Notes: generated by a model from the sequence alone, not told the origin. Positions 34,614-43,025 are shown, counted from the stretch's first letter. The stretch is DNA of 64,000 nucleotides from Methylobacterium trifolii (GCF_022179685.1 NZ_BPRB01000035.1:16602-80601), one strand, 5' to 3'. Made by a program: numbers and translations.

Positions 34614-35855
34614 ATGAACGTCGAGATCCGCAAAGCGCAGGGCCAGCCGCTCACGACCGCCGACCGCTCGAACGCGGTCGCCGAGTCCCTGCGCCAGATC
34701 GCGCGGGTGTCCCGCTTCGTCGACCGCAAGAAGGGCATCCGGTCCTACCAGAGCCACGTCAAGAGCGACCCGTGGCTGCCGGTGCTGTTCGTGCTCTGCT
34801 TCCTGCTGCCGACGCTGGTCGGCGCCGCGTATTTCGGCCTCGTCGCCTCGGACCGCTACGTCACCGAAGCGCGCTTCGCCATCCGCCCGGCGCTGGGCGG
34901 CGCCGAGAAGGCCAGCCCGGACTCGGTCGGCACCAATTCCGGCGTGCCGAGCCAGATGGTCGCCCAGGACACGCTCATCACCTACGAGTACGTCCTCAGC
35001 CGGCCGATGCTGGAGGTGATCCAATCCAAGCTCCCGATCCGGACGTGGTTCAGCCGCGACGAGATCGACTACTTCTCCCGCTTCGATCCCGAGAAGCCGA
35101 TCGAGAAGCTGCTCAAGTACTGGCGCAACCGGGTCGCGATCGACGTCGAATCGGGATCGGGCATCATGTCGCTGACCGTGAACGCCTTCGACCCGGCCGA
35201 GTCGCTGGCGATCACGCAGGCCGTCCTCAAGGAGGCCGAGCGGATGGTCAACGACCTCAGCATGGCCGCGCGCAAGGACGCGGTGGCCGAGAGCAACCGC
35301 GAACTGAAACTCGCCGAGGAGCGGATGGCCAGGATCCGCCTGGCCGTGCGCGACCTGCGCAACCGCGACGGCATCCTCGACGCCCAGAAGACCAACGAGA
35401 CGAACCTGAAGGTGGTCGGCGAGCTGCGCGCCACGCGCATCAACCTCGCCGTGCAGCTCACCCTGGGCCAGCGCGACCTCGGTCCGGAATCCCGCCGGAT
35501 TCAGGACATGAAGGCGCAGATCAAGGAACTCGACGACAACATCGCCCGGATCGAGCGTCAGTCGGCCAGCTCCGATCCGGAGCAGAAGCGCCTGCTCTCC
35601 GACGCGCTGACGCGCTTCGAGGCCCTCGACAACGACCGCAAGGACGCGGAGAAATACTACGCCAAGGTGCTCTCGGCCGACGAGCGCGCCCGCATCATCG
35701 CCGCCCGGCAGATCGAGTTCTTCAGCCCGATCGTCCAGCCGGTCATGGCCGAATCCTCGACGCAGCCGCGCCGGCTCCTGATGACCAGCCTGGTCGCGGC
35801 CGGTGCCGCGATCCTGTTCGCCGGCGCGCTGTTCGCCCGCAAGCAGATGGTGTGA
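34614..35855 (+). CDS. Polysaccharide export inner-membrane protein, KpsE/CtrB/BexC-like
   Basis: 413 residues of the polysaccharide co-polymerase type 3 family. Transmembrane helices at about 53-77 (WLPVLFVLCFLLPTLVGAAY) and 388-408 flank a large periplasmic coiled-coil region (about 190-350, including ELKLAEERMARIRLAVRDL and IKELDDNIARIERQ). C-terminal FFSPIVQPVMAESSTQPRR before the last helix is typical of KpsE. It should link the inner-membrane exporter to an outer-membrane Wza/KpsD-like channel. The N-terminal 50 residues are basic and cytoplasmic. Follows the KpsT-like ATPase. Confidence 0.87.
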   Translation: MNVEIRKAQGQPLTTADRSNAVAESLRQIARVSRFVDRKKGIRSYQSHVKSDPWLPVLFVLCFLLPTLVGAAYFGLVASDRYVTEARFAIRPALGGAEKASPDSVGTNSGVPSQMVAQDTLITYEYVLSRPMLEVIQSKLPIRTWFSRDEIDYFSRFDPEKPIEKLLKYWRNRVAIDVESGSGIMSLTVNAFDPAESLAITQAVLKEAERMVNDLSMAARKDAVAESNRELKLAEERMARIRLAVRDLRNRDGILDAQKTNETNLKVVGELRATRINLAVQLTLGQRDLGPESRRIQDMKAQIKELDDNIARIERQSASSDPEQKRLLSDALTRFEALDNDRKDAEKYYAKVLSADERARIIAARQIEFFSPIVQPVMAESSTQPRRLLMTSLVAAGAAILFAGALFARKQMV

Positions 35856-35856
35856 T

Positions 35857-35874
35857 CCGCCCTCTCGCGGGCGG
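35857..35874. terminator. Hairpin after the KpsE-like gene
   Basis: CCGCCC-TCTCGC-GGGCGG directly after the stop codon; 6-bp perfect stem with a 6-base loop and no T run. The following 186 bases up to the dxr stop hold no credible gene. Confidence 0.4.
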
Positions 35875-36060
35875 CATCAGGCAACGGCTCCCGGCGCGCG
35901 GGCCAAGTGAAGACGCTCCGGCGAGCGTAGCGGAACCTGTCCCCCGTGGAGAAGCCCTCGCGCTGCGCCGGCTCGGACTCAAAGGCGGCGATCCCGGCCG
36001 ACCTGCAGCGCCGGGGCGAGCTGCGATGAGCCGTCTCTCGCGGCCCGGACCGATGGGCGA

Positions 36061-37239
36061 TCAGCCCGCCGCGCGCATCCGCGGCGTTGCCTCCAGGCTC
36101 CAGGCCCGAACCTCAGCGTCGATCGCCAGGGCCTCGTCCACGTCGGCCGGCGCCGTGCGGTAGCGGGCGGCGAAGTGTTCGCAGGCCCGCTCGACCAAGT
36201 CGGCGATGTCGTAGAACCGGATCGCGCCACGGATGAAGGCGGCGACCGCGATCTCGTTGGCCGCGTTCATCACGGTGGGCGCCGCGCCGCCGTCGGCCAG
36301 CGCCGCGCGGGCGATGCGCAGGCAGGGAAAGCGGGCCTCGTCGGCCGGCTCGAAGGTGAGGCTGCCGGCGGCCGCCAGATCGAGAGGCCGGCCGCGGGCA
36401 ATGGTCAGCCGGTCGCCGAGGCCGAGGCAATGGGCGATCGGCACCCGCATGTCGGGCATGGCGAGACCGGCGGTGACGGCGCCGTCCAGCCAGTAGACCA
36501 AGCCGTGCACGATCGATTGCGGGTGCACGATCACGTCGAGGCGCTCGGGCTCCAGGGCGAAGAGGTGGTGGGCCTCGATCAGCTCCAGCCCCTTGTTCAT
36601 CAGGGAGGCCGAATCGATGTTGATCTTCATGCCCATCGACCAGGTCGGGTGGGCGGCGGCCTCCGTCGCCGAGGCGGCCGCGATCCGCTCACGGGTCCAG
36701 GTGCGGAACGGGCCGCCGGACGCCGTGATCGTCATCTTGGCGACATCCGAGACCGGGCCGTTGCCCAGCGCCTGGGCGAGCGCGTTGTGCTCGGAATCGA
36801 CGGGCAGGAGCTTGGCGTTGTAGCGGGCGGCGTCCCGCATGAAGGCGTCGCCGGCGCAGACCAGGCTCTCCTTGTTGGCGAGCGCCACGGTGCGCCCGAG
36901 CCGCAACGCCGCGTGGGTCGGCTTGAGGCCGGCGGCCCCGCTCACCGCCGCGACCACGATGTCGGCGTCGCGCGCCACCGCCTCCAGCACGGCCGACTCG
37001 CCGGCCCCGTTGGGGATGCCGGAGCCGGACAGCGCCTCGGCGAGCGCCGGCCCTGCGCTCGCGTCGGCCAGGGCGGCGAACTGCGCGCCCATCTCGCGGG
37101 CGAGTTTGGCGAGCGCCACCGCGTCCCGCCCGCCGACCAGGGCGCCGACGCGGAAGCGGTCCGGATGCTGGGCCAGCAGGTCGGTGGTCGAGCGGCCGAT
37201 CGAGCCGGTGGCCCCGAGGATTGTGACGGTGAGGGTCAC
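36061..37239 (-). CDS. dxr: 1-deoxy-D-xylulose 5-phosphate reductoisomerase
   Basis: 392 residues. Second step of the MEP isoprenoid pathway, NADPH-dependent conversion of DXP to MEP. NADPH-binding TILGATGSIGRST at the start, ANKESLVCAG, metal/substrate residues in LLPVDSEHNA, and the flexible loop region PTWSMGMKINIDSASLMNKG region (cited as SMGMKINIDSAS and MNKGLELIEA). Start is GTG at 37239, set by an AAGGAG 6 bases upstream; the stop of cdsA is only 11 bases earlier. The frame open beyond this overlaps cdsA and is not used. Confidence 0.96.
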   Translation of the reverse strand: MTLTVTILGATGSIGRSTTDLLAQHPDRFRVGALVGGRDAVALAKLAREMGAQFAALADASAGPALAEALSGSGIPNGAGESAVLEAVARDADIVVAAVSGAAGLKPTHAALRLGRTVALANKESLVCAGDAFMRDAARYNAKLLPVDSEHNALAQALGNGPVSDVAKMTITASGGPFRTWTRERIAAASATEAAAHPTWSMGMKINIDSASLMNKGLELIEAHHLFALEPERLDVIVHPQSIVHGLVYWLDGAVTAGLAMPDMRVPIAHCLGLGDRLTIARGRPLDLAAAGSLTFEPADEARFPCLRIARAALADGGAAPTVMNAANEIAVAAFIRGAIRFYDIADLVERACEHFAARYRTAPADVDEALAIDAEVRAWSLEATPRMRAAG

Positions 37240-37250
37240 GACGAACTCCT

Positions 37251-38114
37251 TCAGACCGCGCCGAGGCGGTTCAGGACCAGATACAGGCCGGCGAGCAGGG
37301 CCACAGCAAAAAAACCGTCGAGCCGGTCCATGACGCCGCCGTGGCCCGGGATGGACTTGCCGGAATCCTTGACGCCGTAGCGGCGCTTCAGGGCGGATTC
37401 GAACAGATCGCCCCCCTGGCTCAGCATCGAGGCGAAGCCGCTGACGAGCGCCACCACCGGCAGCGGCGTGTCCGCGAGCGGGCTCCAGCCCTGGGCGCGG
37501 GCGAGCAGGACGATGCCGATCCCGGCCGCCACCGCCCCGACGAGCCCGCCTGCAGCGCCGGACCAGGTCTTCTTGGGCGAGACCGCCGGCATCAGCTTGG
37601 GGCCGCCGAACGTGCGACCGGAAAAATAGGCGCACACGTCCGTGGACCAGACCACGGCGAACATCCAGGCCGGGCCGAGGATGCCGATCTCCGGCGCGTC
37701 GCGCAGGGCTACCGGCACCAGGGCGATCACCGCGGCACCGAGCAGGCCGCAGAGCGCCCTGAACCGTCCCGGCCCACCCTGCGCAAGGACGAGAACGAGG
37801 ACGGCGCCGACCCCGAGGATGGCGAGACCGGCGAGGAGCGGCGCGCGCCCGTGCAGGCACAGCACCGTTCCCAGGAGCGTCGCGGCGACGATCGCAACGA
37901 GCAGCCGGCGCGGCCCAGTCCGGCTCATGCCGATCCACTCGGCAGCCCCCACGATGCCGGCAGCCAGCCAGATCAGCGCGAAGGGCCAGCCCCCGAGCAC
38001 CAGGGCCGCGACGACCAGGGCGGCCAGCACGATGCCGGAGACCACGCGCAGGCCGAATTCGCGCCCCGCGAAGGGGTTGCGGCCGGCACCCGCGGCTTCG
38101 CCGGGGGCCGCCAT
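37251..38114 (-). CDS. cdsA: Phosphatidate cytidylyltransferase
   Basis: 287 residues, about eight transmembrane segments. Makes CDP-diacylglycerol from phosphatidate and CTP. The CDS family signature is complete near the C terminus: SALKRRYGVKDSGKSIPGHG followed by GVMDRLDG, including the metal-binding aspartates. The N-terminal 20 residues are polar (MAAPGEAAGAGRNPFAGREF). Followed by dxr with an 11-base gap; upstream, a palindromic repeat rather than uppS separates it from frr. Confidence 0.95.
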   Translation of the reverse strand: MAAPGEAAGAGRNPFAGREFGLRVVSGIVLAALVVAALVLGGWPFALIWLAAGIVGAAEWIGMSRTGPRRLLVAIVAATLLGTVLCLHGRAPLLAGLAILGVGAVLVLVLAQGGPGRFRALCGLLGAAVIALVPVALRDAPEIGILGPAWMFAVVWSTDVCAYFSGRTFGGPKLMPAVSPKKTWSGAAGGLVGAVAAGIGIVLLARAQGWSPLADTPLPVVALVSGFASMLSQGGDLFESALKRRYGVKDSGKSIPGHGGVMDRLDGFFAVALLAGLYLVLNRLGAV

Positions 38115-38243
38115 CAGCCGGCCCGCCGGACGGGGCCGATCCGCTCGTCGTGCATCGTACCCCCGACCCGGCGCACCGGTTCGGAGCCCGTTCGGCCTCC
38201 GAAATGGGTCGTCAGCCGACGGGACGGGTGGATCGAAGGGTTC

Positions 38244-38380
38244 ATCCCGTCCATCTCCCTCATCCTGAGGTGCTGCGAAGCAGTCTCGAAGGAGCTCTCC
38301 AGATACCGCAGAGACCTCCGGAGGCCTCCTTCGAGGCCTCCACTGCGTGGACGCACCTCAGGATGAGGGGGATGGGCGGG
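38244..38380. repeat. 137-bp palindromic repeat in place of uppS between frr and cdsA
   Basis: Arms 38244-38271 and 38353-38380 are inverted copies matching at 26 of 28 bases, built on CTCATCCTGAGGTGC / GCACCTCAGGATGAG. The interior also pairs in part (TCTCGAAGGAG against CTCCTTCGAGG). The CTCATCCTGAGGTGC core is a dispersed palindrome I recognise from Rhizobiales genomes. Nothing in 38115-38402 encodes a protein. It lies 22 bases from the frr stop and may end or stabilise that transcript. Confidence 0.8.
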
Positions 38381-38402
38381 ATCATGCATGTCGAACAGGC
38401 TC

Positions 38403-38966
38403 TTAGACCTGCATGATCTCCTTCTCCTTGTTGGCCAGCACGCCGTCGATCTCGCCGATGTGCTGGTCGGTGGCCTTCTGCACGTCGGCCGCCTGGCGCT
38501 TCTCGTCGTCCTCCGAGATGGCGCTGTCCTTGAGGAGCTTCTTGAGGTGGTCGAGCCCGTCGCGGCGCACGTGGCGCACGGCGACGCGGGCCTCCTCCGT
38601 GTACTTGTGGGCGACCTTGACCATCTCCTTGCGGCGCTGCTCGTTCATCTCGGGGATGCGCAGGCGGATGGTCTGGCCCTCGGTCTGGGGGTTGAGGCCG
38701 AGGTCGGATTCGCGGATCGCCTTCTCCACGGCGGTGACCATGGAGCGGTCCCAGACCGATATGGAGAGGAGCCGCGGCTCCGGCACGCTGACGGTGGCCA
38801 CCTGCGCCATCGGCATCGACGAGCCGTAGGCGTCGACCTGGATCGGGTCGAGCAGGCTCGGCGTGGCGCGACCGGTGCGCAGGGAGCCGAGGTCCTTGGA
38901 GAGGGAGGCGACGGCGCCCTGCATCCGGCGCTTGATGTCGGCGAGGTCGAAGTCCGGTGTGGCCAT
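38403..38966 (-). CDS. frr: Ribosome recycling factor
   Basis: 187 residues, the family norm of 185. Splits post-termination ribosomes with EF-G. Typical start [39 protein letters not shown], and the coiled-coil segment [19 protein letters not shown]. The upstream in-frame ATG at 39062 would add 32 atypical residues. Lies 132 bases downstream of pyrH on the same strand, as in most bacteria. Confidence 0.97.
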   Translation of the reverse strand: MATPDFDLADIKRRMQGAVASLSKDLGSLRTGRATPSLLDPIQVDAYGSSMPMAQVATVSVPEPRLLSISVWDRSMVTAVEKAIRESDLGLNPQTEGQTIRLRIPEMNEQRRKEMVKVAHKYTEEARVAVRHVRRDGLDHLKKLLKDSAISEDDEKRQAADVQKATDQHIGEIDGVLANKEKEIMQV

Positions 38967-39098
38967 GTCTGACGAATCCCGACAGGTCTTTTCTTGAAGC
39001 GGACCGGCCCGACGGGCCGGATTGCGTGTGGCCTCAATGGACGAAAACCGGGCAGGCCGCAAACCGCTCCGGACAGGACCATCGTCTCAGGCAGAATA

Positions 39099-39818
39099 TC
39101 AGGGGACCACGTGCGTCGAGGGCGCAGCGCCGGTCAGGATCGCGGCGATCGAACTCGGGGGATGGACCGAGCCGACGACGATCGAGAGCCGGCTCTCGCG
39201 GGCGAGCGCGAAGGCCGCCGTGTCCATGATCTTTAGGTCGCGCGCGATCGCCTCGTCGTGGGTGATGCGGTCGTAGCGGGTGGCGTTCGGGTCCAGCTTG
39301 GGGTCGGCCGAGTAGACGCCGTCGACTTGCGTGGCCTTCAGCACGGCGTCGCAGCGCAGTTCGGCCGCGCGCAGGACGGCGGCCGTGTCGGTGGTGAAGT
39401 ACGGGTTGCCGGTGCCGCCGGCGAGCACCACGACCTGCCCCTTGTCGAGGTGGTGGAGCGCGGGCTGGCGCGCGTAGGTCTCGCAGATTGTCGGCATGGA
39501 GACGGCCGACATGGTGCGGGCCTGGACGCCGGCGGCGTTGAGCGCCGTCTCCAGGGCGAGCGAGTTCATCACGGTGGCCATCATGCCCAGCGAATCGCCG
39601 GTGGCCCGGTCGATGAAGCCGGCCTGGGAGATGCGCGCCCCGCGGATCATGTTGCCGCCGCCGACGACGAGGGCGACCTCGATGCCCGTCTCGATGGTGC
39701 GGGCGATGTCCTCGGCCAGCCCCGCGAGCGTCGGAGGGTGGAGCCAGTAGCCGTCGGGGGCGGCCAAAGCCTCGCCGGAGAGCTTGACGAGGACCCGGCG
39801 AAAGGGCGTTTCCGACAT
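39099..39818 (-). CDS. pyrH: UMP kinase
   Basis: 239 residues, amino acid kinase family; phosphorylates UMP to UDP. Conserved VLVKLSGEAL at residue 8, VVGGGNMIRG, ATVMNSLALE and GGTGNPYFTTDTAA are all intact. ATG at 39818 has AGGGA upstream. In most proteobacteria pyrH follows tsf directly; here a two-gene insertion on the opposite strand lies between them, so pyrH probably needs its own promoter within 39819-40072. Confidence 0.96.
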   Translation of the reverse strand: MSETPFRRVLVKLSGEALAAPDGYWLHPPTLAGLAEDIARTIETGIEVALVVGGGNMIRGARISQAGFIDRATGDSLGMMATVMNSLALETALNAAGVQARTMSAVSMPTICETYARQPALHHLDKGQVVVLAGGTGNPYFTTDTAAVLRAAELRCDAVLKATQVDGVYSADPKLDPNATRYDRITHDEAIARDLKIMDTAAFALARESRLSIVVGSVHPPSSIAAILTGAAPSTHVVP

Positions 39819-40072
39819 CGAGCCATCCCTTCGCCGGCGCAAATCCGCCGCGTGCTTCCGAACCGAGGGGCTTCTACGTCAGGGGCATGGGAACAGTCGA
39901 GAGTGACTGAAGCCCCTGGCTGACTGGAATGGCGGGGCTCTGCCAGTACACATCGAAGAACGCACGACTTGCGCCGGGTTCGCAATCGCGTAGCCTGAGG
40001 CTTCGGCGGTCGCACCGGGGCATCGCCAAGTAAGGATCGACGGGCCTGTCGTTCGAGCCGAGGTCCGGCCTC

Positions 40073-40297
40073 GTGCCCTACGAGCGCCGCCACGCGATCG
40101 ACGCGCTGGACGAGGTCACGCTCGCCGTCGCCATGCGCAGCGACGACGGAGCCACGATCCCTGAGGGGTCGAGCGGCACCGTAGTCGGCGTCTGGGCCGG
40201 AGGGAACGCCTTCGAAGTGGAGTTCTCCGAACCCTTCCATGCTCTGGCGACCGTTGAGCGAGCGGCCATCGCGCAGAGCCTCAAGGCCGCTTCTTGA
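40073..40297 (+). CDS. DUF4926-like small protein, first gene of a two-gene unit
   Basis: 74 residues. The sequence (IDALDEVTLAVAMRSDDGAT, IPEGSSGTVVGVWAGGNAFE, VEFSEPFHALATVE) follows the DUF4926 pattern of a small SH3-like barrel with a GTVV..W..G.AFEVEF core. GTG start at 40073 has GAGG 9 bases upstream. Its TGA overlaps the TTG start of the next gene, so the pair is translationally coupled. It lies on the plus strand between the minus-strand genes pyrH and tsf. Function unknown; small first partner of a possible toxin-antitoxin-like unit is inference. Confidence 0.68.
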   Translation: MPYERRHAIDALDEVTLAVAMRSDDGATIPEGSSGTVVGVWAGGNAFEVEFSEPFHALATVERAAIAQSLKAAS

Positions 40298-40803
40298 CGC
40301 CCTATATCTCGTGGCCTGCCGGGTTCGTCATCCATCCCCGGAAGATCACGCATTATCTCCTGACACCGGCGAGCCGGGACGGTCGGCCCAAGGCGAGGTT
40401 CTTCGAAAACCATGGGTTCGTCGCGCCGCCGCCGGATGGACTCGCGCAGGCCCTGATCGCGCATACGAGCCTGGAAACCGATGTCGGCAACCTGGTCGTG
40501 CCGCGCGGCCACAAGCTGATCTTCGAAGGCCCCATCCCGACGCCGACCGGCCCTTCGCCGCGCGTCAGATCGGTGTGGATGGTCGATTCCGGCGGGACCG
40601 GTGTGGCACGCCTGGTCACGGCCTATCCGTTCGGAGCAGCGTGGCGGCAACTAAAAAGCCCCGGCCTTGCGGGCCAGGGCTCCTCGTCAAGCGCTTGCGA
40701 AAGGGTCAGGCGCGGCCGGCCTGCTGGGCGACCTCGGTGGCGAAGTCCGGGCCCTCTTCCTTCTCGATGCCCTCGCCGAGCGCGTAGCGGACGAAGCCCG
40801 TGA
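40294..40803 (+). CDS. DUF6883-like protein, second gene of the unit; 3' end overlaps tsf
   Basis: 169 residues in frame; TTG start at 40294 overlaps the previous stop by 4 bases. Residues 1-115 look like a DUF6883 domain: [65 protein letters not shown]. Members normally end close to the LVTAYP motif. Here the frame runs on through the tsf terminator and 98 bases into antisense tsf, giving an arginine/serine-rich tail ([20 protein letters not shown]) that is surely not ancestral. The native stop may have been lost where the unit joined tsf. Function unknown. Confidence 0.65.
   Translation: MTPYISWPAGFVIHPRKITHYLLTPASRDGRPKARFFENHGFVAPPPDGLAQALIAHTSLETDVGNLVVPRGHKLIFEGPIPTPTGPSPRVRSVWMVDSGGTGVARLVTAYPFGAAWRQLKSPGLAGQGSSSSACERVRRGRPAGRPRWRSPGPLPSRCPRRARSGRSP
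40653..40680 (-). terminator. Intrinsic terminator of tsf (inside the DUF6883-like frame)
   Basis: On the minus strand GCCCTGGCC-CGCAA-GGCCGGGGC followed by T5 (A5 at 40653-40657 on the plus strand): 9-bp stem with one mismatch, 26 bases past the tsf stop. It also lies within the 3' part of the plus-strand DUF6883-like frame. Confidence 0.8.
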
Positions 40804-41632
40804 GGGCGACGGGGGCGCCGACCTTGCCGGCGGCGTCCTTGAGCACCTGCGAGACCGTCTTGGAGCCGTCGTGCACGAAGGGCTGCTCCAGCAGGGTGAC
40901 CTCCTTGTAGTAGGTCTTCAGGCCGCTCTCGACGATCTTGGCCAGCACGTGGTCCGGCTTGCCGGCGTTCTTCTCGCGCAGGATGCCGATCTCGCGGTCC
41001 AGCGTCGCCTGGTCGACGCCGGAGGCATCGAGCGCCACCGGGTTGGTGGCGGCTACGTGCATGGCGATCTGGCGGCCGAGGGTGGAGAGCGCGTCCACGT
41101 CGCCCTCGGACTCCAGTGCCACGAGCACGCCGATCTTGCCGAGGCCCTCGGCGATCTGGTTGTGGACGTAGCTCGCGATCACGCCCTTCTTCACGTCGAG
41201 CTTGGCCACGCGGCGCAGGTTCATGTTCTCGCCGATGGTGGCGATGAGGCTCTGGAGCTTCTCCGCCACGGTGGCCGAGTCGCCGGGGAAGTGGGCGGCC
41301 TGCAAGCCATCCAGGGTCCCGTCGCTGTCCAGTGCGGTCTTGGCGGCCTCGCGGGCGAAGGCCTGGAAGGCGTCGTTGCGGGCGACGAAGTCGGTCTCGG
41401 AGTTCACCTCGACGATCGCGGCATGGTGGCCGGAAGATTCGACGGCCACGAGCCCTTCGGCGGCCACGCGCCCGGCCTTCTTGGCGGCCTTGGCGAGACC
41501 CTTCGTGCGCAGCCAGTCGACGGCGGCCTCGAGGTCGCCGGCCGTCTCGTTGAGCGCGCCCTTGCAGTCCATCATGCCCGCGCCGGTCTTCTCGCGCAGT
41601 TCCTTCACCATCGCGGCGGTGATGTTGGCCAT
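40706..41632 (-). CDS. tsf: Elongation factor Ts
   Basis: 308 residues; nucleotide exchange factor for EF-Tu. N-terminal UBA-like module with [16 protein letters not shown], then [26 protein letters not shown] (cited in two parts: [13 protein letters not shown] and FVARND), and the core [19 protein letters not shown] lies ahead of the ATG. Downstream of rpsB by 155 bases, separated by a hairpin. Its last 98 bases overlap, antisense, the DUF6883-like frame. Confidence 0.97.
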   Translation of the reverse strand: MANITAAMVKELREKTGAGMMDCKGALNETAGDLEAAVDWLRTKGLAKAAKKAGRVAAEGLVAVESSGHHAAIVEVNSETDFVARNDAFQAFAREAAKTALDSDGTLDGLQAAHFPGDSATVAEKLQSLIATIGENMNLRRVAKLDVKKGVIASYVHNQIAEGLGKIGVLVALESEGDVDALSTLGRQIAMHVAATNPVALDASGVDQATLDREIGILREKNAGKPDHVLAKIVESGLKTYYKEVTLLEQPFVHDGSKTVSQVLKDAAGKVGAPVALTGFVRYALGEGIEKEEGPDFATEVAQQAGRA

Positions 41633-41699
41633 GGCCGGTCCTTTCGTAGAAATCGAGTGATCTAGAGGATCGAACGATCTTGGAGATCAGATGAGAGGA

Positions 41700-41726
41700 G
41701 CCCGACGCTCCGAAGGAGCGCCGGGC
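41700..41726. terminator. Hairpin between rpsB and tsf
   Basis: 12-bp stem with one A-C mismatch (GCCCGACGCTCC / GGAGCGCCGGGC) and a GAA loop, 62 bases after the rpsB stop on the minus strand. No U tract on that strand, so a partial terminator or processing site is more likely than full termination; rpsB and tsf are normally co-transcribed. Confidence 0.55.
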
Positions 41727-41787
41727 CCGGATGTGTCAGCGATCCGCGGGCGGCCCGAGCAAGGGCCGGCGCGAAACCCCAAAGAGA

Positions 41788-42858
41788 TCAGGCGGCGGCG
41801 GCGGCCTCGGCGAAGCCGCGGGCCTGCTCGACCCAGCCGTCGCGGCCGAAGCGGCCGTTGAGCTTGAGGTCGCCGTCGACCTTGGCGACGTCGTCGGCGC
41901 TCATCGCGGCGATCTGCCAGTAATGGTAGATGCCGGCGTCGTTGAGCTTCTGCACGATCTGCGGACCGGCGCCGTTCAGCTTGGTCAGGTCGTCCGGCGC
42001 GCCGCGGGGGGCGGCGAGCAGCTCGAAGTGCTCGGTCGTCTCGGCGAGCATCGCCACGTCGGCCGGGTCGAGGGCACCCGACTCGACGGAGACCGCGGCC
42101 GCGTCGTCGTTGGCCGGCAGCTCCTCGGCCATCGGCTCCTCGGAGGCGCCGAGGTCGACGCCCGAGGTGCCCTGGCCGCGGGAGATGCCGTCGATCGCCG
42201 CGCGGGCGACGAGGTCGCAGTAGAGGGCGATGGCACGGCCCGCGTCGTCGTTGGCCGGCACGACGTAGGTGATGCCGTCCGGGTTGCAGTTGGTGTCGAC
42301 GATGGCCGCGACCGGGATGCCGAGGCGCTGGGCCTCCTTGATCGCGAGCTGCTCCTTATTGGTGTCGATCACGAACAGGAGGTCGGGCACGCCGCCCATG
42401 TCCTTGATGCCGCCGAGCGCCTTCTCGAGCTTGCTCTGCTCGCGGGAGAGCATCAGGCGCTCCTTCTTGGTCAGGCCGGGACCGCCGGTCTCAAGGGTCT
42501 CGCTGACCTTGCGCAGACGCGAGATCGAGCCCGAGATGGTCTTCCAGTTGGTCAGCATGCCGCCGAGCCAACGAGAGTTGACGTAGTACTGGGCGGAGCG
42601 CTTGGCGGCCTCGGCGATGGTGTCGGCGGCCTGGCGCTTGGTGCCGACGAACAGCACGCGGCCGCCCTTGGCCACCGTGTCGCTCACGGCCTGGAGGGCC
42701 TGGTGCATCGCCGGCACGGTCTGGGCGAGGTCGATGATGTGGATGTTGTTGCGGGTACCGAAGATGTAGGGCTGCATCTTCGGGTTCCAGCGGTGGGACT
42801 GGTGACCGAAATGGGCGCCGGCCTCGAGGAGCTGACGCATAGAGAAATCGACGGCCAT
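41788..42858 (-). CDS. rpsB: 30S ribosomal protein S2 with C-terminal helix-hairpin-helix extension
   Basis: 356 residues against about 240 in E. coli. Residues 1-235 are canonical S2: [43 protein letters not shown] and [20 protein letters not shown]. An acidic linker follows, then residues 289-350 form a helix-hairpin-helix module ([54 protein letters not shown]) like that found at the end of L21 or L17 proteins in some Rhizobiales. Such modules bind nucleic acid without sequence specificity. The linker repeats a PANDDA motif found in the core. Upstream leader hairpins are listed separately. Confidence 0.96.
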   Translation of the reverse strand: MAVDFSMRQLLEAGAHFGHQSHRWNPKMQPYIFGTRNNIHIIDLAQTVPAMHQALQAVSDTVAKGGRVLFVGTKRQAADTIAEAAKRSAQYYVNSRWLGGMLTNWKTISGSISRLRKVSETLETGGPGLTKKERLMLSREQSKLEKALGGIKDMGGVPDLLFVIDTNKEQLAIKEAQRLGIPVAAIVDTNCNPDGITYVVPANDDAGRAIALYCDLVARAAIDGISRGQGTSGVDLGASEEPMAEELPANDDAAAVSVESGALDPADVAMLAETTEHFELLAAPRGAPDDLTKLNGAGPQIVQKLNDAGIYHYWQIAAMSADDVAKVDGDLKLNGRFGRDGWVEQARGFAEAAAAA

Positions 42859-42897
42859 GATGTGTGCTCTCCGGTTGTGTCCGCCGCGGAGGGATGC

Positions 42898-42947
42898 GAC
42901 CGGCCAAGGGGGCCGGTCACCGGAAACGCCTCATTCAGGCATGAGGC
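42898..42947 (-). promoter_or_regulatory. Two perfect hairpins in the rpsB 5' leader
   Basis: GACCGGCC-loop-GGCCGGTC (42898-42918, 8-bp stem) and GCCTCAT-loop-ATGAGGC (42928-42947, 7-bp stem) lie 40 and 70 bases before the rpsB start. S2 represses its own mRNA in several bacteria through a leader structure; these paired hairpins are good candidates, though I cannot match them to a named motif. Confidence 0.5.
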
Positions 42948-43025
42948 CGGCTCCGCGTGTGGGATGGGCGGCCCCTTAGCAGAGGCCGCCGGGCAAGGCA
43001 ATTTTTTTCGTTTATCCGGCGGCGG

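Noticed and set aside
39819..40072. Possible attachment site or insertion scar beside the DUF4926-like gene.
   Set aside because: No direct repeat, tRNA end or integrase was found; only a 254-base gap with no clear structure.
42985..43023. Inverted repeat GCCGCCGG...CCGGCGGC around a T7 run downstream of the rsuA-like gene.
   Set aside because: The loop is 23 bases and the T run lies inside the loop, so it does not form a standard terminator on either strand.
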